Part shown: piece after piece, positions 7,409 to 13,493 of the stretch
Layout: each line of letters starts with the position of its first letter
Numbering within the stretch: the first letter of the stretch is position 1
Origin: Candidatus Rokubacteria bacterium RIFCSPLOWO2_02_FULL_72_37
Lineage (GTDB): Bacteria; Methylomirabilota; Methylomirabilia; Rokubacteriales; CSP1-6
Length of the DNA stretch: 14,606 bases
Assembly (NCBI GenBank): GCA_001790315.1
Contig: MGCE01000054.1
Location: 3,799 to 18,404, forward strand
Direction of reading: 5' to 3'
The notes under the pieces: generated by a model
What the model saw: the letters and a program-made list of their open reading frames with translations, nothing else
What the model was told of the DNA's origin: nothing
The model's database searches: none
Translations under genes and position numbers: made by a program

Positions 7409-8201
7409 AAGCATCCGTCCGCGAACGGCGGCGCCGAGGTGCCCCCATGCTCGGTGCGGCACGCCGATGGCGCAGGCGCTCGAGCTCCCGACGCAACGGC
7501 AACCAGTACTGCCGATCGCGCTGCCGTTCCGCGGATTCCTCTCTTCTCAGCGCTCGTTCGACGGCCGCGACTCGTCCGGCGGCCGCGTCTTCGAGCAGCG
7601 GTCGTTGTCGGGCGAGGCGGAGGCACCGCGCACGATGGGTACGGGCGACTTCGACGAGCAACTCGGGCGTGCGGAACTCGCGGAGCCAGAATCGAACGTG
7701 CGGCGGCGTCGGGTGCTCGCGATGCTGGAAGTAGTGCGCCTCCACGAGTCGCCGGATCATCGGCCAGTCCTTGTCGCGTTGGGTCTTCTTGGCTCGGACC
7801 AGGTCGGGCAGCGACACGAGATCGCACGAGAACCCGTCGGGCAGGGTGATCGTCGTGCGGCGAGCCCACAGCGCCGGGAACGGCGCCACACCACGCATCC
7901 GGGACATGACGTCGACGCGCATGTGAAAGGCGTCAGGATGCCGGCAGCGGAAATGCACGGCGTGGCCCCGCCGCAAATACTCAAGCCGGAGAGGCGGAAC
8001 GGCAATGACTTCTGCCTCCAGATCCGTCAGGGCGCGGCGGAGCCGGGAGAGATTGCGAGCGTCGGCGAGCATGACGAGGTCGGTGTCCCGGCTAAACTCC
8101 GCCGCGCCGTAGAACACGCACGCCTGCCCTCCCATGAGGAGGGCGCGGACCCGGTGCGCCCGCATCGAAGAAAGGACTTTGCGTATCGGGTTCCGGATCA
8201 A
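7407..8201 (-). CDS. Nucleotidyltransferase-fold protein (minimal NTase/AbiEii-like)
   Basis: A 264-residue reverse-strand protein. Near the N-terminus MGGQACVFYGAAEFSRDTDL gives the nucleotidyltransferase signature: Gly24-Gly25, then Asp39 and Asp41 in Arg-Asp-Thr-Asp. A third acidic residue, Asp97, follows in MRVDVMS. These are the metal- and nucleotide-binding positions of the polymerase beta-like fold, as in antibiotic adenylyltransferases, MNT and AbiEii-type toxins. The C-terminal half is Arg/Glu-rich and helical-looking (LVEAHYFQH, then repeated charged stretches) with no domain I can name. The start at TTG 8201 is chosen because GGGAG lies 7 bases before it on that strand; ATG 8165 has no such site. 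The gene overlaps the preceding small ORF by about 110 bases in another frame and ends at the palindrome next to SBP3. A toxin or phage-defence role is possible but unproven; a modifying enzyme for RNA, protein or small molecules fits equally. Confidence 0.72.
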   Translation of the reverse strand: MIRNPIRKVLSSMRAHRVRALLMGGQACVFYGAAEFSRDTDLVMLADARNLSRLRRALTDLEAEVIAVPPLRLEYLRRGHAVHFRCRHPDAFHMRVDVMSRMRGVAPFPALWARRTTITLPDGFSCDLVSLPDLVRAKKTQRDKDWPMIRRLVEAHYFQHREHPTPPHVRFWLREFRTPELLVEVARTHRARCLRLARQRPLLEDAAAGRVAAVERALRREESAERQRDRQYWLPLRRELERLRHRRAAPSMGAPRRRRSRTDA

Positions 8202-8409
8202 GGGGTCTCTCCCACGACAAATAGATCTGCCAGAGTTTCTCGCTCTCCAGCCAGCGCTCGGCTGGCGTCAGACGATACCACTCCGCCCATTCCTGACCGA
8301 CAAGCTCTTCCGGAGAGACCTTGGTGGGCGAAGATGAACGGCGCTCCCGCGAGAGCGACGAGGCCGGCGACACGGTTTGCCGGGGGGCCTGCCCTCTCTT
8401 CGCGCGCAT
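8092..8409 (-). CDS. Small unknown protein upstream of the nucleotidyltransferase
   Basis: A 105-residue reverse-strand ORF from ATG 8409, with GGAG (complement of 8418-8421) 8 bases upstream; GTG 8415 is an alternative start. The middle reads as real protein: EEL..QEWAEWYRLTPAERW, then LESEKLWQIYL and LDPEPDTQSPFF, a Trp-rich amphipathic helix followed by an acidic Pro segment. The last 36 residues run through the start of the nucleotidyltransferase gene in another frame. They are either a genuine overlap or a tail created by a frameshift. The order, small protein then nucleotidyltransferase, resembles antitoxin/toxin or two-part modules, but I do not recognise the family. If it is real, the two genes are one transcript, as the overlap forces coupling. 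Confidence 0.5.
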   Translation of the reverse strand: MRAKRGQAPRQTVSPASSLSRERRSSSPTKVSPEELVGQEWAEWYRLTPAERWLESEKLWQIYLSWERPLDPEPDTQSPFFDAGAPGPRPPHGRAGVRVLRRGGV

Positions 8410-8440
8410 CAGCACGGCTCCAGCATATCGCGAAAATCGC

Positions 8441-8456
8441 CGGCGCCGCGGCGCCG
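8441..8456. promoter_or_regulatory. 16-bp perfect palindrome between divergent units
   Basis: CGGCGCCGCGGCGCCG at 8441-8456 is fully self-complementary. It sits between the start of the reverse-strand small ORF (8409) and the forward -35 element at 8460. Its position would suit an operator read by a dimeric regulator, but a GC-only palindrome can arise by chance in such GC-rich DNA. Confidence 0.25.
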
Positions 8457-8459
8457 ACG

Positions 8460-8488
8460 TTGACGATCGCTGGCGGCGTCAGTAGACT
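8460..8488 (+). promoter_or_regulatory. Sigma70-like promoter reading into SBP4
   Basis: TTGACG (8460-8465), 17 bases, then TAGACT (8483-8488) match the -35 consensus at 5 of 6 and the -10 consensus at 4 of 6, with optimal spacing. Transcription would begin near 8495 and reach SBP4 after about 110 bases, passing through the leftover SBP tail. Because the reverse-strand module separates SBP4 from the array promoter, an independent promoter here makes sense. It has not been tested. Confidence 0.45.
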
Positions 8489-8549
8489 CTCGCCGCCGGG
8501 ACGGCGATTTCCGGGGCGCGATCCACGCGACAACGGGTTGGCAGGCGTG

Positions 8550-8585
8550 CTGCGCTTTTCCACCCCGCCGTGGAGTCATCGGTGA
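8550..8585 (+). pseudogene. Leftover 3' tail of a lost SBP copy
   Basis: In one frame 8550-8585 reads LRFSTPPWSHR and then TGA. It is clearly related to the PRFPTPPWSQR(P) end of SBP1 to SBP4. At DNA level CCACCCCGCCGTGGAG is identical to the SBP2 end, and TGGAGTCA is shared with the SBP4 end. The stop TGA (8583-8585) again overlaps a GTG (8582) as GTGA, with TGGAG (8571-8575) upstream. Upstream of 8550 no SBP similarity remains. The simplest reading is that a further array member existed before SBP4 and was deleted or replaced, leaving its last dozen codons. Confidence 0.75.
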
Positions 8586-8602
8586 AGCGGAGGGGCCCCA
8601 CC

Positions 8603-9832
8603 ATGAGGCTCGCGCTGTGCGCGCTCGCTTGCGCCTGTCTCTCCCTCGCGGCCTGGTCGGGCGCCTCGCCGGACGCGGAGGCCCAGCAACCGTTGAGGAT
8701 CGGGGGCTCGTTCTCCGGCACCGGCACCTACGCGCAGCTCAGCCAGACGGTCCACCGCGGCCAGCAACTTTGCGTCAAGCACGCGAACGAGACGGGCGGG
8801 GTCCTCGGCCGGCAGATCGAGTTCACGGCGGAGGACGACCGGTCGGACGCCGCCAGGTCGGTGGCGATCTACGAGCGGCTCCTCGCCGAGGAGAAGGTCG
8901 ACGCGGTCTTCTCGCCCTTCTCGGCGCCCATCACCGACGCGGTCGCCGGGGTGACGGAGAAGCGCCGGAAGCCGCTCGTCGCGTGTTGCATGGCCGCGAC
9001 GCCCAATTACAGGAAAGGGCGGAAGTTCCTCTTCATGTTCCTGTCACCCGGGGAGGTCTACCTCGAAGGCCTCGTCGACATGGCGGTGAAGCGAGGCTTG
9101 AAGACGATCGCGGTGATCCACGAGGACACCCCGTTCCCCACCGCCATCGCGCGGGGCGGCCTCGACCTGGCAAAGAAGCGCGGCCTCCAGGCCGTGGTCG
9201 TCGAGGCCTATCCCGGCAAGACGACCGACTTCTCCGCGATCCTCGCCAGGGTCAAGGCCGCGAATCCCGATGTCGTGGCGGCCGCCACCTACTTCGACGA
9301 CGCCGTCGCGATCACGCGGCAGATGAAGGAGCTGGACGTCAACCCCCGGATGTACGCGGCGACCAGCGGCGTCAACCTCCCCGGGTTCTACGAGCGGCTC
9401 GGGCGGGGCGCCGAGTTCCTCTACGGGCCGACTCAGTGGGAGCCCGAGCTGGTGACCCTGCGGGCCGGAGGCCTCGTGCCCATCGCTCGCCAGTACCCGG
9501 GAGCGCGCGAGTTCGTCGAGTCCTACCGGAAGGAGTTCCCGGGGGCGGACCTCTCCTACCAGACCGTGCAGGGGTACGGAGCGTGCCAGATCCTCCTGGA
9601 AGGGATCCGGCGGGCCGGGTCCCTCGACGGCGACAAGATCCGACACGCGATTCTGAGGATGGACCTCCACACGGTCTTCGGCGCCTTCAAGGTCGACCGG
9701 GACGGTGTCCAGATCGCCCACAGGATGCTGATCTTCCAGTGGCAGGACGGCAAGAAGGCGATCGTCTGGCCCTCTGAGCTGGCCCCCGGCAAGCCGCGCT
9801 TCCCCACACCGCCGTGGAGTCAACGGCCGTGA
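8603..9832 (+). CDS. HAAT-type ABC transporter substrate-binding protein, copy 4 (SBP4)
   Basis: A 409-residue paralogue. ATG 8603 is preferred: GGAGGGG (8589-8595) stands 7 bases upstream, and the protein then opens directly with a signal peptide (MRLALCALACACLSLAAW...Ala-Glu-Ala before Gln28). GTG 8582 (the old coupling start) and GTG 8570 are possible extensions. The mature part begins PLRIGGSFSGTGTYAQL. It keeps the array's Cys57/Cys328 pair but adds a vicinal pair, Cys128-Cys129. That pair lies in the pocket segment VACCMAATPNYRKG, where SBP1 to SBP3 have Pro plus small residues (VAPAAAATS, VSPIAAASS, VAPVAATTS). This change suggests a different ligand or a redox or metal-sensitive site. 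It ends with the common tail QWQDGKKAIVWP...PPWSQRP. It probably has its own promoter at 8460-8488. As with the others, no transporter membrane component is nearby. Confidence 0.92.
   Translation: MRLALCALACACLSLAAWSGASPDAEAQQPLRIGGSFSGTGTYAQLSQTVHRGQQLCVKHANETGGVLGRQIEFTAEDDRSDAARSVAIYERLLAEEKVDAVFSPFSAPITDAVAGVTEKRRKPLVACCMAATPNYRKGRKFLFMFLSPGEVYLEGLVDMAVKRGLKTIAVIHEDTPFPTAIARGGLDLAKKRGLQAVVVEAYPGKTTDFSAILARVKAANPDVVAAATYFDDAVAITRQMKELDVNPRMYAATSGVNLPGFYERLGRGAEFLYGPTQWEPELVTLRAGGLVPIARQYPGAREFVESYRKEFPGADLSYQTVQGYGACQILLEGIRRAGSLDGDKIRHAILRMDLHTVFGAFKVDRDGVQIAHRMLIFQWQDGKKAIVWPSELAPGKPRFPTPPWSQRP
9815..9832 (+). promoter_or_regulatory. Orphan coupling site at the SBP4 end
   Basis: TGGAG (9815-9819), 9 bases, and GTG 9829 overlapping TGA 9830-9832 repeat the array junction exactly. 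The frame opened by GTG 9829 continues without a stop into the TrpX-like gene, but its first 100 or so codons (VTSYTGSRDGAGGDQ...) have no signal peptide and look like antisense of the reverse-strand remnant. The site is probably a relic of a former next copy. Confidence 0.5.
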
Positions 9833-10119
9833 CTTCTTACACCGGCAGCAGGGACGGGGCCGGCGGCGATCAGTCTCTTCTTCCGGGAGTCGACCCGGGC
9901 GTTGAACCCTTCGAGTGTCCTGGCTCCCAGCAGGGAGAGGTCGCCGGGCTGGGCGAAGACGACCTCGTCCACGGTCTTGAACTCGCCGCACTCGATGACG
10001 GCGATGCCGACGTGTCGAGTGACGTACGGGCCATTGGCCATCACGAAGAGCTGATCTCGATGGCCGGGCCGAGTGACGCGCAGGTCCACCGTGAACACGC
10101 CCATGGCCGTGGCCATCAT
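9820..10119 (-). pseudogene. Clan AA (retropepsin-like) aspartic protease remnant lacking the catalytic Asp-Thr-Gly
   Basis: The reverse-strand ORF of 99 residues begins MMATAMGVFTVDLRV; ATG 10119 and ATG 10104 are both possible, with AGGA upstream of the first. It continues HVGIAVIECGEFKTVDEVVFAQPGD and LSLLGARTLEGFNARVD. This matches my knowledge of small bacterial clan AA aspartic proteases: an MGxFTV start, the xVGEAVI strand, VVFGxxGDxPLLG, TLExFGLxVD, and a final RRL. In that family a VDTGAT catalytic loop lies between the first strand and the ADGR strand. Here the protein passes from RPGHRDQLF straight to VMANGPYV (near 10045), so about 30 residues with the active Asp are missing in frame. 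It is probably a dead gene, or a domesticated fold. Its stop overlaps the SBP4 3' end by 13 bases. It fills almost the whole 317-base gap before the next + gene. Confidence 0.55.
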
Positions 10120-10149
10120 ATCGGCATCCTGCGCGGTGGCCGTGCGCCC

Positions 10150-11115
10150 ATGGTGCTCGGCGGGCTGGCCCTGCTGGCGGCCCTCGCGCTGCTCTCCGGT
10201 GACGCGGGCGCACAGGCGCCGCGACGCCCCTACCGCATCGGCGTTCTCAACGAGGCGTGGGCGGCGAACCACCCCACCGTCGAGGGCCTCAAGGCGGGGC
10301 TCCGCGAGCTCGGTCTCCAGGAGGGGCGGGACGTCACCTTCGACATCCGCTTCACCGAGGGGAACCCCCAGGCGACATCCGAGGCGGCCGCGGCGCTCGT
10401 GAAGGCGGGAGTCGACCTGCTCTTCACCAGCAACGAGGCGGCCACGCAGGCGGCAAAGGCCGCCACGCGGACGGTCCCGATCGTCTTCACGCTCGTGGGG
10501 GACCCGGTCGCAGCGGGCATCGTCGCGAAGCTCGCCCGGCCCGGCGGAAACCTCACGGGGGTCTCGAGCCTCACCACCGAGCTGGTGCCGAAACGGCTGG
10601 AGGCGCTCAAGACCCTGATCCCCCGCCTCCGCCGGGTGTGGGCCATTTACTACGCCGGCGACCCCTCGTCCCTGGCGGCGATCCGCAAGGCCGAGGACGC
10701 GGCGCCGCGCCTGGGGCTCGCGCCGGTGGCGCGGCCGGTGCGCAGTCCCGAGGAGCTCGAGCGGGTGCTGCGGGAGATCCAACCCGGCGACGCCCTGCTC
10801 CCCCCGGACATCGCGACCATGGACATCCCCGCCATCCTCCTGGAGGTCTCGTTGACCTCGCGCATTCCCGCCGTGTTCCCGGCGAGCCTCTGGGTGGGGC
10901 ATGGTGGCCTGGTGTCCTACGGCTCCGATTACCACGCCCAGGGCGTCCAGGCCGCCCGGCTCGTCGCCAAGATCCTGCGCGGCGCGCGGCCCGAGGATCT
11001 CCCGGTCGAAGGGGCCGACAAGATCGATCTCGCCGTCAATCTCAAGACCGCGGCCCTCCTCGGGGTGACCGTGCCCCGCAAGGTGCTCCTCCGCGCGGAC
11101 ATCCTCCGGCGATGA
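10150..11115 (+). CDS. TrpX-like ABC transporter substrate-binding protein (ABC_sub_bind family)
   Basis: A 321-residue protein of the PF04392 type. ATG 10150 is the first in-frame ATG that gives a signal peptide (hydrophobic LALLAALALL, Ala-Gly-Ala before Gln22); no clear Shine-Dalgarno sequence is seen. The open frame upstream is non-coding for this family. Hallmarks in order: YRIGVLNEAW at the mature start, LRELGLQEGRDV, VPIVFTLVGDPVAAGIV, LARPGGNLTGVSS, GGLVSYGSDY, and the closing LPVEGADKIDLAVNLKTA with ALLGVTVP. This family is distinct from the HAAT proteins upstream. Members bind tryptophan, other amino acids or unknown solutes, and are often found beside histidine kinases. Here the stop overlaps the kinase start as ATGA (11112-11115), so the two are translated together. 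The likely role is a periplasmic ligand-sensing partner of the kinase. No permease or ATPase is present. Confidence 0.9.
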   Translation: MVLGGLALLAALALLSGDAGAQAPRRPYRIGVLNEAWAANHPTVEGLKAGLRELGLQEGRDVTFDIRFTEGNPQATSEAAAALVKAGVDLLFTSNEAATQAAKAATRTVPIVFTLVGDPVAAGIVAKLARPGGNLTGVSSLTTELVPKRLEALKTLIPRLRRVWAIYYAGDPSSLAAIRKAEDAAPRLGLAPVARPVRSPEELERVLREIQPGDALLPPDIATMDIPAILLEVSLTSRIPAVFPASLWVGHGGLVSYGSDYHAQGVQAARLVAKILRGARPEDLPVEGADKIDLAVNLKTAALLGVTVPRKVLLRADILRR

Positions 11116-13493
11116 ACCGGCCCGCCGGGCGGCGGCTCTTCGGAAAGTACGTCGTCGTCCTCCTCCTGCTCGTCGGCGGGGTGCTGCTGCTCAGCAGCGC
11201 TCTCGACCTCTACTTCTCCTACCAGGAGACGAAGGCGGCGCTCGTCCGGATCGAGCGCGAACAGGCCGTGGCGGCGGCGGCGAGGATCGAGCAGTTCGTC
11301 CAGGACATCGAGCGGCAGGTGCGCTGGACGACCCAGGCCGCCTTCGACGACCCGGTGGCGGCACAGGAGCAACGGGAGATCGACTATCTCCGGCTGCTGC
11401 GCAACATCCCGGCGATCGCCGAGATCAGCCACCTCGACGCGTCCGGCAAGGAACGGCTTCGAGTGTCCCGCCTGGGCCTGGACGCCATTGGCAGCCAGGA
11501 GGACCACTCGCGGGCGCCGAAATTCCTCGAGGCCAGAGCCGGGAAGACGTACTTCAGCCCGGTGTACTTCCGGAACGAGTCCGAGCCCTACATGACGGTC
11601 GCGGTGCCGGCCGGCGAGTACGGCGTCGAGGTCACCGTCGCCGAGGTCACCCTCAAGGCGATCTGGGACGTGGTCTCCCGCATCCGGATCGGCCAGGCGG
11701 GCTACGCGTACGTGGTCGACTCGCTCGGCCGCCTGGTGGCCCACCCGGACATCAGCCTGGTCCTCCAGAAGCGGGATCTCTCGGCCCTGCCCCAGGTCCG
11801 CGCCGCGCGGGGCCGGCGTCCCGCCGGAGGCGAGGAGGACGTCGGCATGATCGCCGCCGGGCTCCAGGGCGGGCGGTTCCTCACGGCCCACGCCCCGATC
11901 GCCCCGCTCGGGTGGCTCGTCTTCGTCGAGCAGCCGCTCGGCGAGGCTTTCGCGCCCCTGCAAGCCTCCATCGTCCGCAGCATCATCCTCTTCGCGCTCG
12001 GCCTCGCGCTCTCGGTGCTCGCGAGCGTTCTCCTCGCCCGGCGCATGGTCGCCCCGATCCGGACATTGCAGGCCGGGGCCGCACGGATCGGCGCGGGCGA
12101 TCTGACTCACCGCATCCAGGTCCGGACGGGCGACGAGCTGGAGACGCTCGGAGACGAGTTCAACCGGACGGCCGCCCGACTTCAGGAGTCGTACGCGGGC
12201 CTCGAGCAGAAGGTCGAGGCGCGGACCCGGGAGCTGACCGACGCGCTCGAGCAGCTCAAAGCCCTGGCGGATGTCAGCCGGGCGGTCGGCTCCACGCTGG
12301 ACCTCGAGACCGTGCTCGACACCATCGTGGCGCGCGCCGTCGAGCTGTCGGCCACCAGCAGCGGCGTCATCTACGAGTACGACGAGGCGACCGGAGCGTT
12401 CCACCTGAAGGGCTCACACCGTCTGGAGGAGGAGGTCGTCGAGGTCCTCCGGGCGACACCGATCCTCCTCGGGGAGGGCGCCGTCGGCAAGGCGGTCGCC
12501 GCCCGGGCGCCCATCCAGGTGGCGGACATCCTCGACGAGCGCGAATACGACGTCGCGCGGATCCGCGCCATCTTCGAGCGCCTCGGATACCGGTCCGTGC
12601 TCGCCGTCCCGCTCCTCCTCGAGCAGCGGATCATGGGCGGCCTGGTGGTCTGGCGGCAAGCGCCGGGACGCTTCGCGCCGGAGGTCGTGAACCTCGTCCA
12701 GACCCTCGCCGCGCAGTCGGTGCTCGCGATCCACAACGCCCGGCTGTTCCGCGAGATCGAGGACAAGGGCCGCCAGCTCGAGAGCGCCAGCAAGCACAAG
12801 TCCCAGTTCCTGGCCAACATGAGCCATGAGCTCCGCACGCCGCTCAACGCCATCCTGGGCTACACGAAGCTGATCACCAACAACATCTACGGCGAGGTGC
12901 CCGGGAAAATCCGGGACGTCCTGGGGCGCGTGGACCAGAGCGGGCGCCACCTGCTCAGCCTGATCAACGACGTGCTCGACGTGTCCAAGATCGAGGCGGG
13001 GCAGCTGGTCCTCTCCCTGGGCGAGTATTCCATGAAGGAGGTCGTTCACACGGTCGCCACGGCCGTCGAGGCCCTGGCCGCGGAGAAGAAGCTGTCCCTG
13101 AAGATCATGGCCGCTCCCGACCTGCCCCGCGGCAGGGGGGACGAACGGCGCCTCACCCAGGCCGTGCTGAACCTCGTCAGCAACGCCATCAAGTTCACCG
13201 ACGTCGGCGAGGTGACGGTGCAGGCGACGGCCTCCGACGGCTCCTTCCTGGTGTCGGTGTCGGACACGGGTCCCGGGATCTCCCCCGCCGATCAGCAGAG
13301 GATCTTCGAGGAGTTCCAGCAGGTGGACAGCTCCAGCACCCGGAAGAAGGGGGGGACCGGCCTGGGCCTCTCCATCGCCAGGCGAATCGTCGAGCTGCAC
13401 GGCGGGCGCATGTGGGTGGACTCGGCGCCCGGGGAGGGTTCCACCTTCTCCTTCACGCTGCCGGTCCGCGTCGAACGACGGGAGGCAAGATGA
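11112..13493 (+). CDS. Sensor histidine kinase, Cache-HAMP-GAF-HisKA-HATPase
   Basis: A 793-residue membrane kinase starting at ATG 11112 within an ATGA overlap. TM1 is at residues 11-32. Residues about 38-280 form an extracytoplasmic double-Cache-type sensor (IEQFVQDIERQVRW helix, FSPVYFRNESEPYMTVAVP, GYAYVVDSLGRLVAHPD). TM2 is at about 287-310, then HAMP (RRMVAPIRTLQAGAARIG...LGDEFN) with a short coiled coil. A cytoplasmic GAF domain follows at about 385-545. The H-box is FLANMSHELRTPLNAI with phospho-acceptor His572; N-box Asn691 in SNAIKFT; G1 box Asp718-Thr-Gly-Pro-Gly; G2 box GGTGLGLSIARRIVE. All catalytic motifs are intact, so it should be active. It can read two inputs: a periplasmic one through Cache and perhaps the TrpX-like binding protein, and an internal small molecule through GAF. 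It overlaps the next gene, its probable phospho-acceptor, by ATGA. Confidence 0.95.
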   Translation: MNRPAGRRLFGKYVVVLLLLVGGVLLLSSALDLYFSYQETKAALVRIEREQAVAAAARIEQFVQDIERQVRWTTQAAFDDPVAAQEQREIDYLRLLRNIPAIAEISHLDASGKERLRVSRLGLDAIGSQEDHSRAPKFLEARAGKTYFSPVYFRNESEPYMTVAVPAGEYGVEVTVAEVTLKAIWDVVSRIRIGQAGYAYVVDSLGRLVAHPDISLVLQKRDLSALPQVRAARGRRPAGGEEDVGMIAAGLQGGRFLTAHAPIAPLGWLVFVEQPLGEAFAPLQASIVRSIILFALGLALSVLASVLLARRMVAPIRTLQAGAARIGAGDLTHRIQVRTGDELETLGDEFNRTAARLQESYAGLEQKVEARTRELTDALEQLKALADVSRAVGSTLDLETVLDTIVARAVELSATSSGVIYEYDEATGAFHLKGSHRLEEEVVEVLRATPILLGEGAVGKAVAARAPIQVADILDEREYDVARIRAIFERLGYRSVLAVPLLLEQRIMGGLVVWRQAPGRFAPEVVNLVQTLAAQSVLAIHNARLFREIEDKGRQLESASKHKSQFLANMSHELRTPLNAILGYTKLITNNIYGEVPGKIRDVLGRVDQSGRHLLSLINDVLDVSKIEAGQLVLSLGEYSMKEVVHTVATAVEALAAEKKLSLKIMAAPDLPRGRGDERRLTQAVLNLVSNAIKFTDVGEVTVQATASDGSFLVSVSDTGPGISPADQQRIFEEFQQVDSSSTRKKGGTGLGLSIARRIVELHGGRMWVDSAPGEGSTFSFTLPVRVERREAR

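Larger units (their letters stand above)
7394..8549 (-). other. Reverse-strand nucleotidyltransferase module inserted in the SBP array
   Basis: This block separates SBP3 from SBP4 and encodes only reverse-strand genes. Its left edge follows GTGAAGAGG of the SBP3 end. Its right edge meets the leftover SBP tail at about 8550, whose sequence ends GTGAAGCGG. The two flanks are therefore diverged copies of the same array junction. I see no transposase, integrase or terminal inverted repeats, so the mechanism is open; recombination that replaced one SBP copy is as likely as insertion. Edges are approximate. Confidence 0.5.
3664..9832 (+). repeat. Tandem array of four SBP paralogues plus one ghost copy
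   Basis: SBP1 to SBP4 align end to end: signal peptide, RIGxSxSxTGxYA opening, GGVLGRxxE, YLEGLxDMA, a DFSxIL motif, FYEVLGR, WEPELVTL, GADLSYxT, and an identical-style tail ending PPWSQR. Units are about 1,225-1,280 bases. Genes 2 and 3 share long identical DNA runs, for example the CCGATCCGGATCGGCGCGTC stretch (from about 5026 and 6252). Each copy ends with the same CCGCCGTGGAG sequence. This is gene amplification followed by divergence, interrupted at 7394-8549 and ended at about 9832. Confidence 0.85.

Noticed and set aside
4788..7462. Two long reverse-strand frames (4788-6056, 6011-7462) opposite SBP2 and SBP3
   Set aside because: They repeat each other only because the + strand genes are paralogues. 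They lack signal peptides, SD sites and recognisable domains.
7467..8585. A 372-codon forward frame across the reverse-strand module
   Set aside because: It is antisense to the nucleotidyltransferase for most of its length. Only its last dozen codons (the ghost SBP tail) carry recognisable similarity, so it is not one gene.
9829..10149. An N-terminal extension of the TrpX-like protein back to GTG 9829
   Set aside because: The added residues are hydrophilic, unlike the family, and antisense to the aspartic-protease remnant. They would place the signal peptide internally.
10929..12404. A 491-codon reverse-strand frame opposite the kinase
   Set aside because: It mirrors the kinase gene and shows no domain, while the kinase has all its catalytic boxes.
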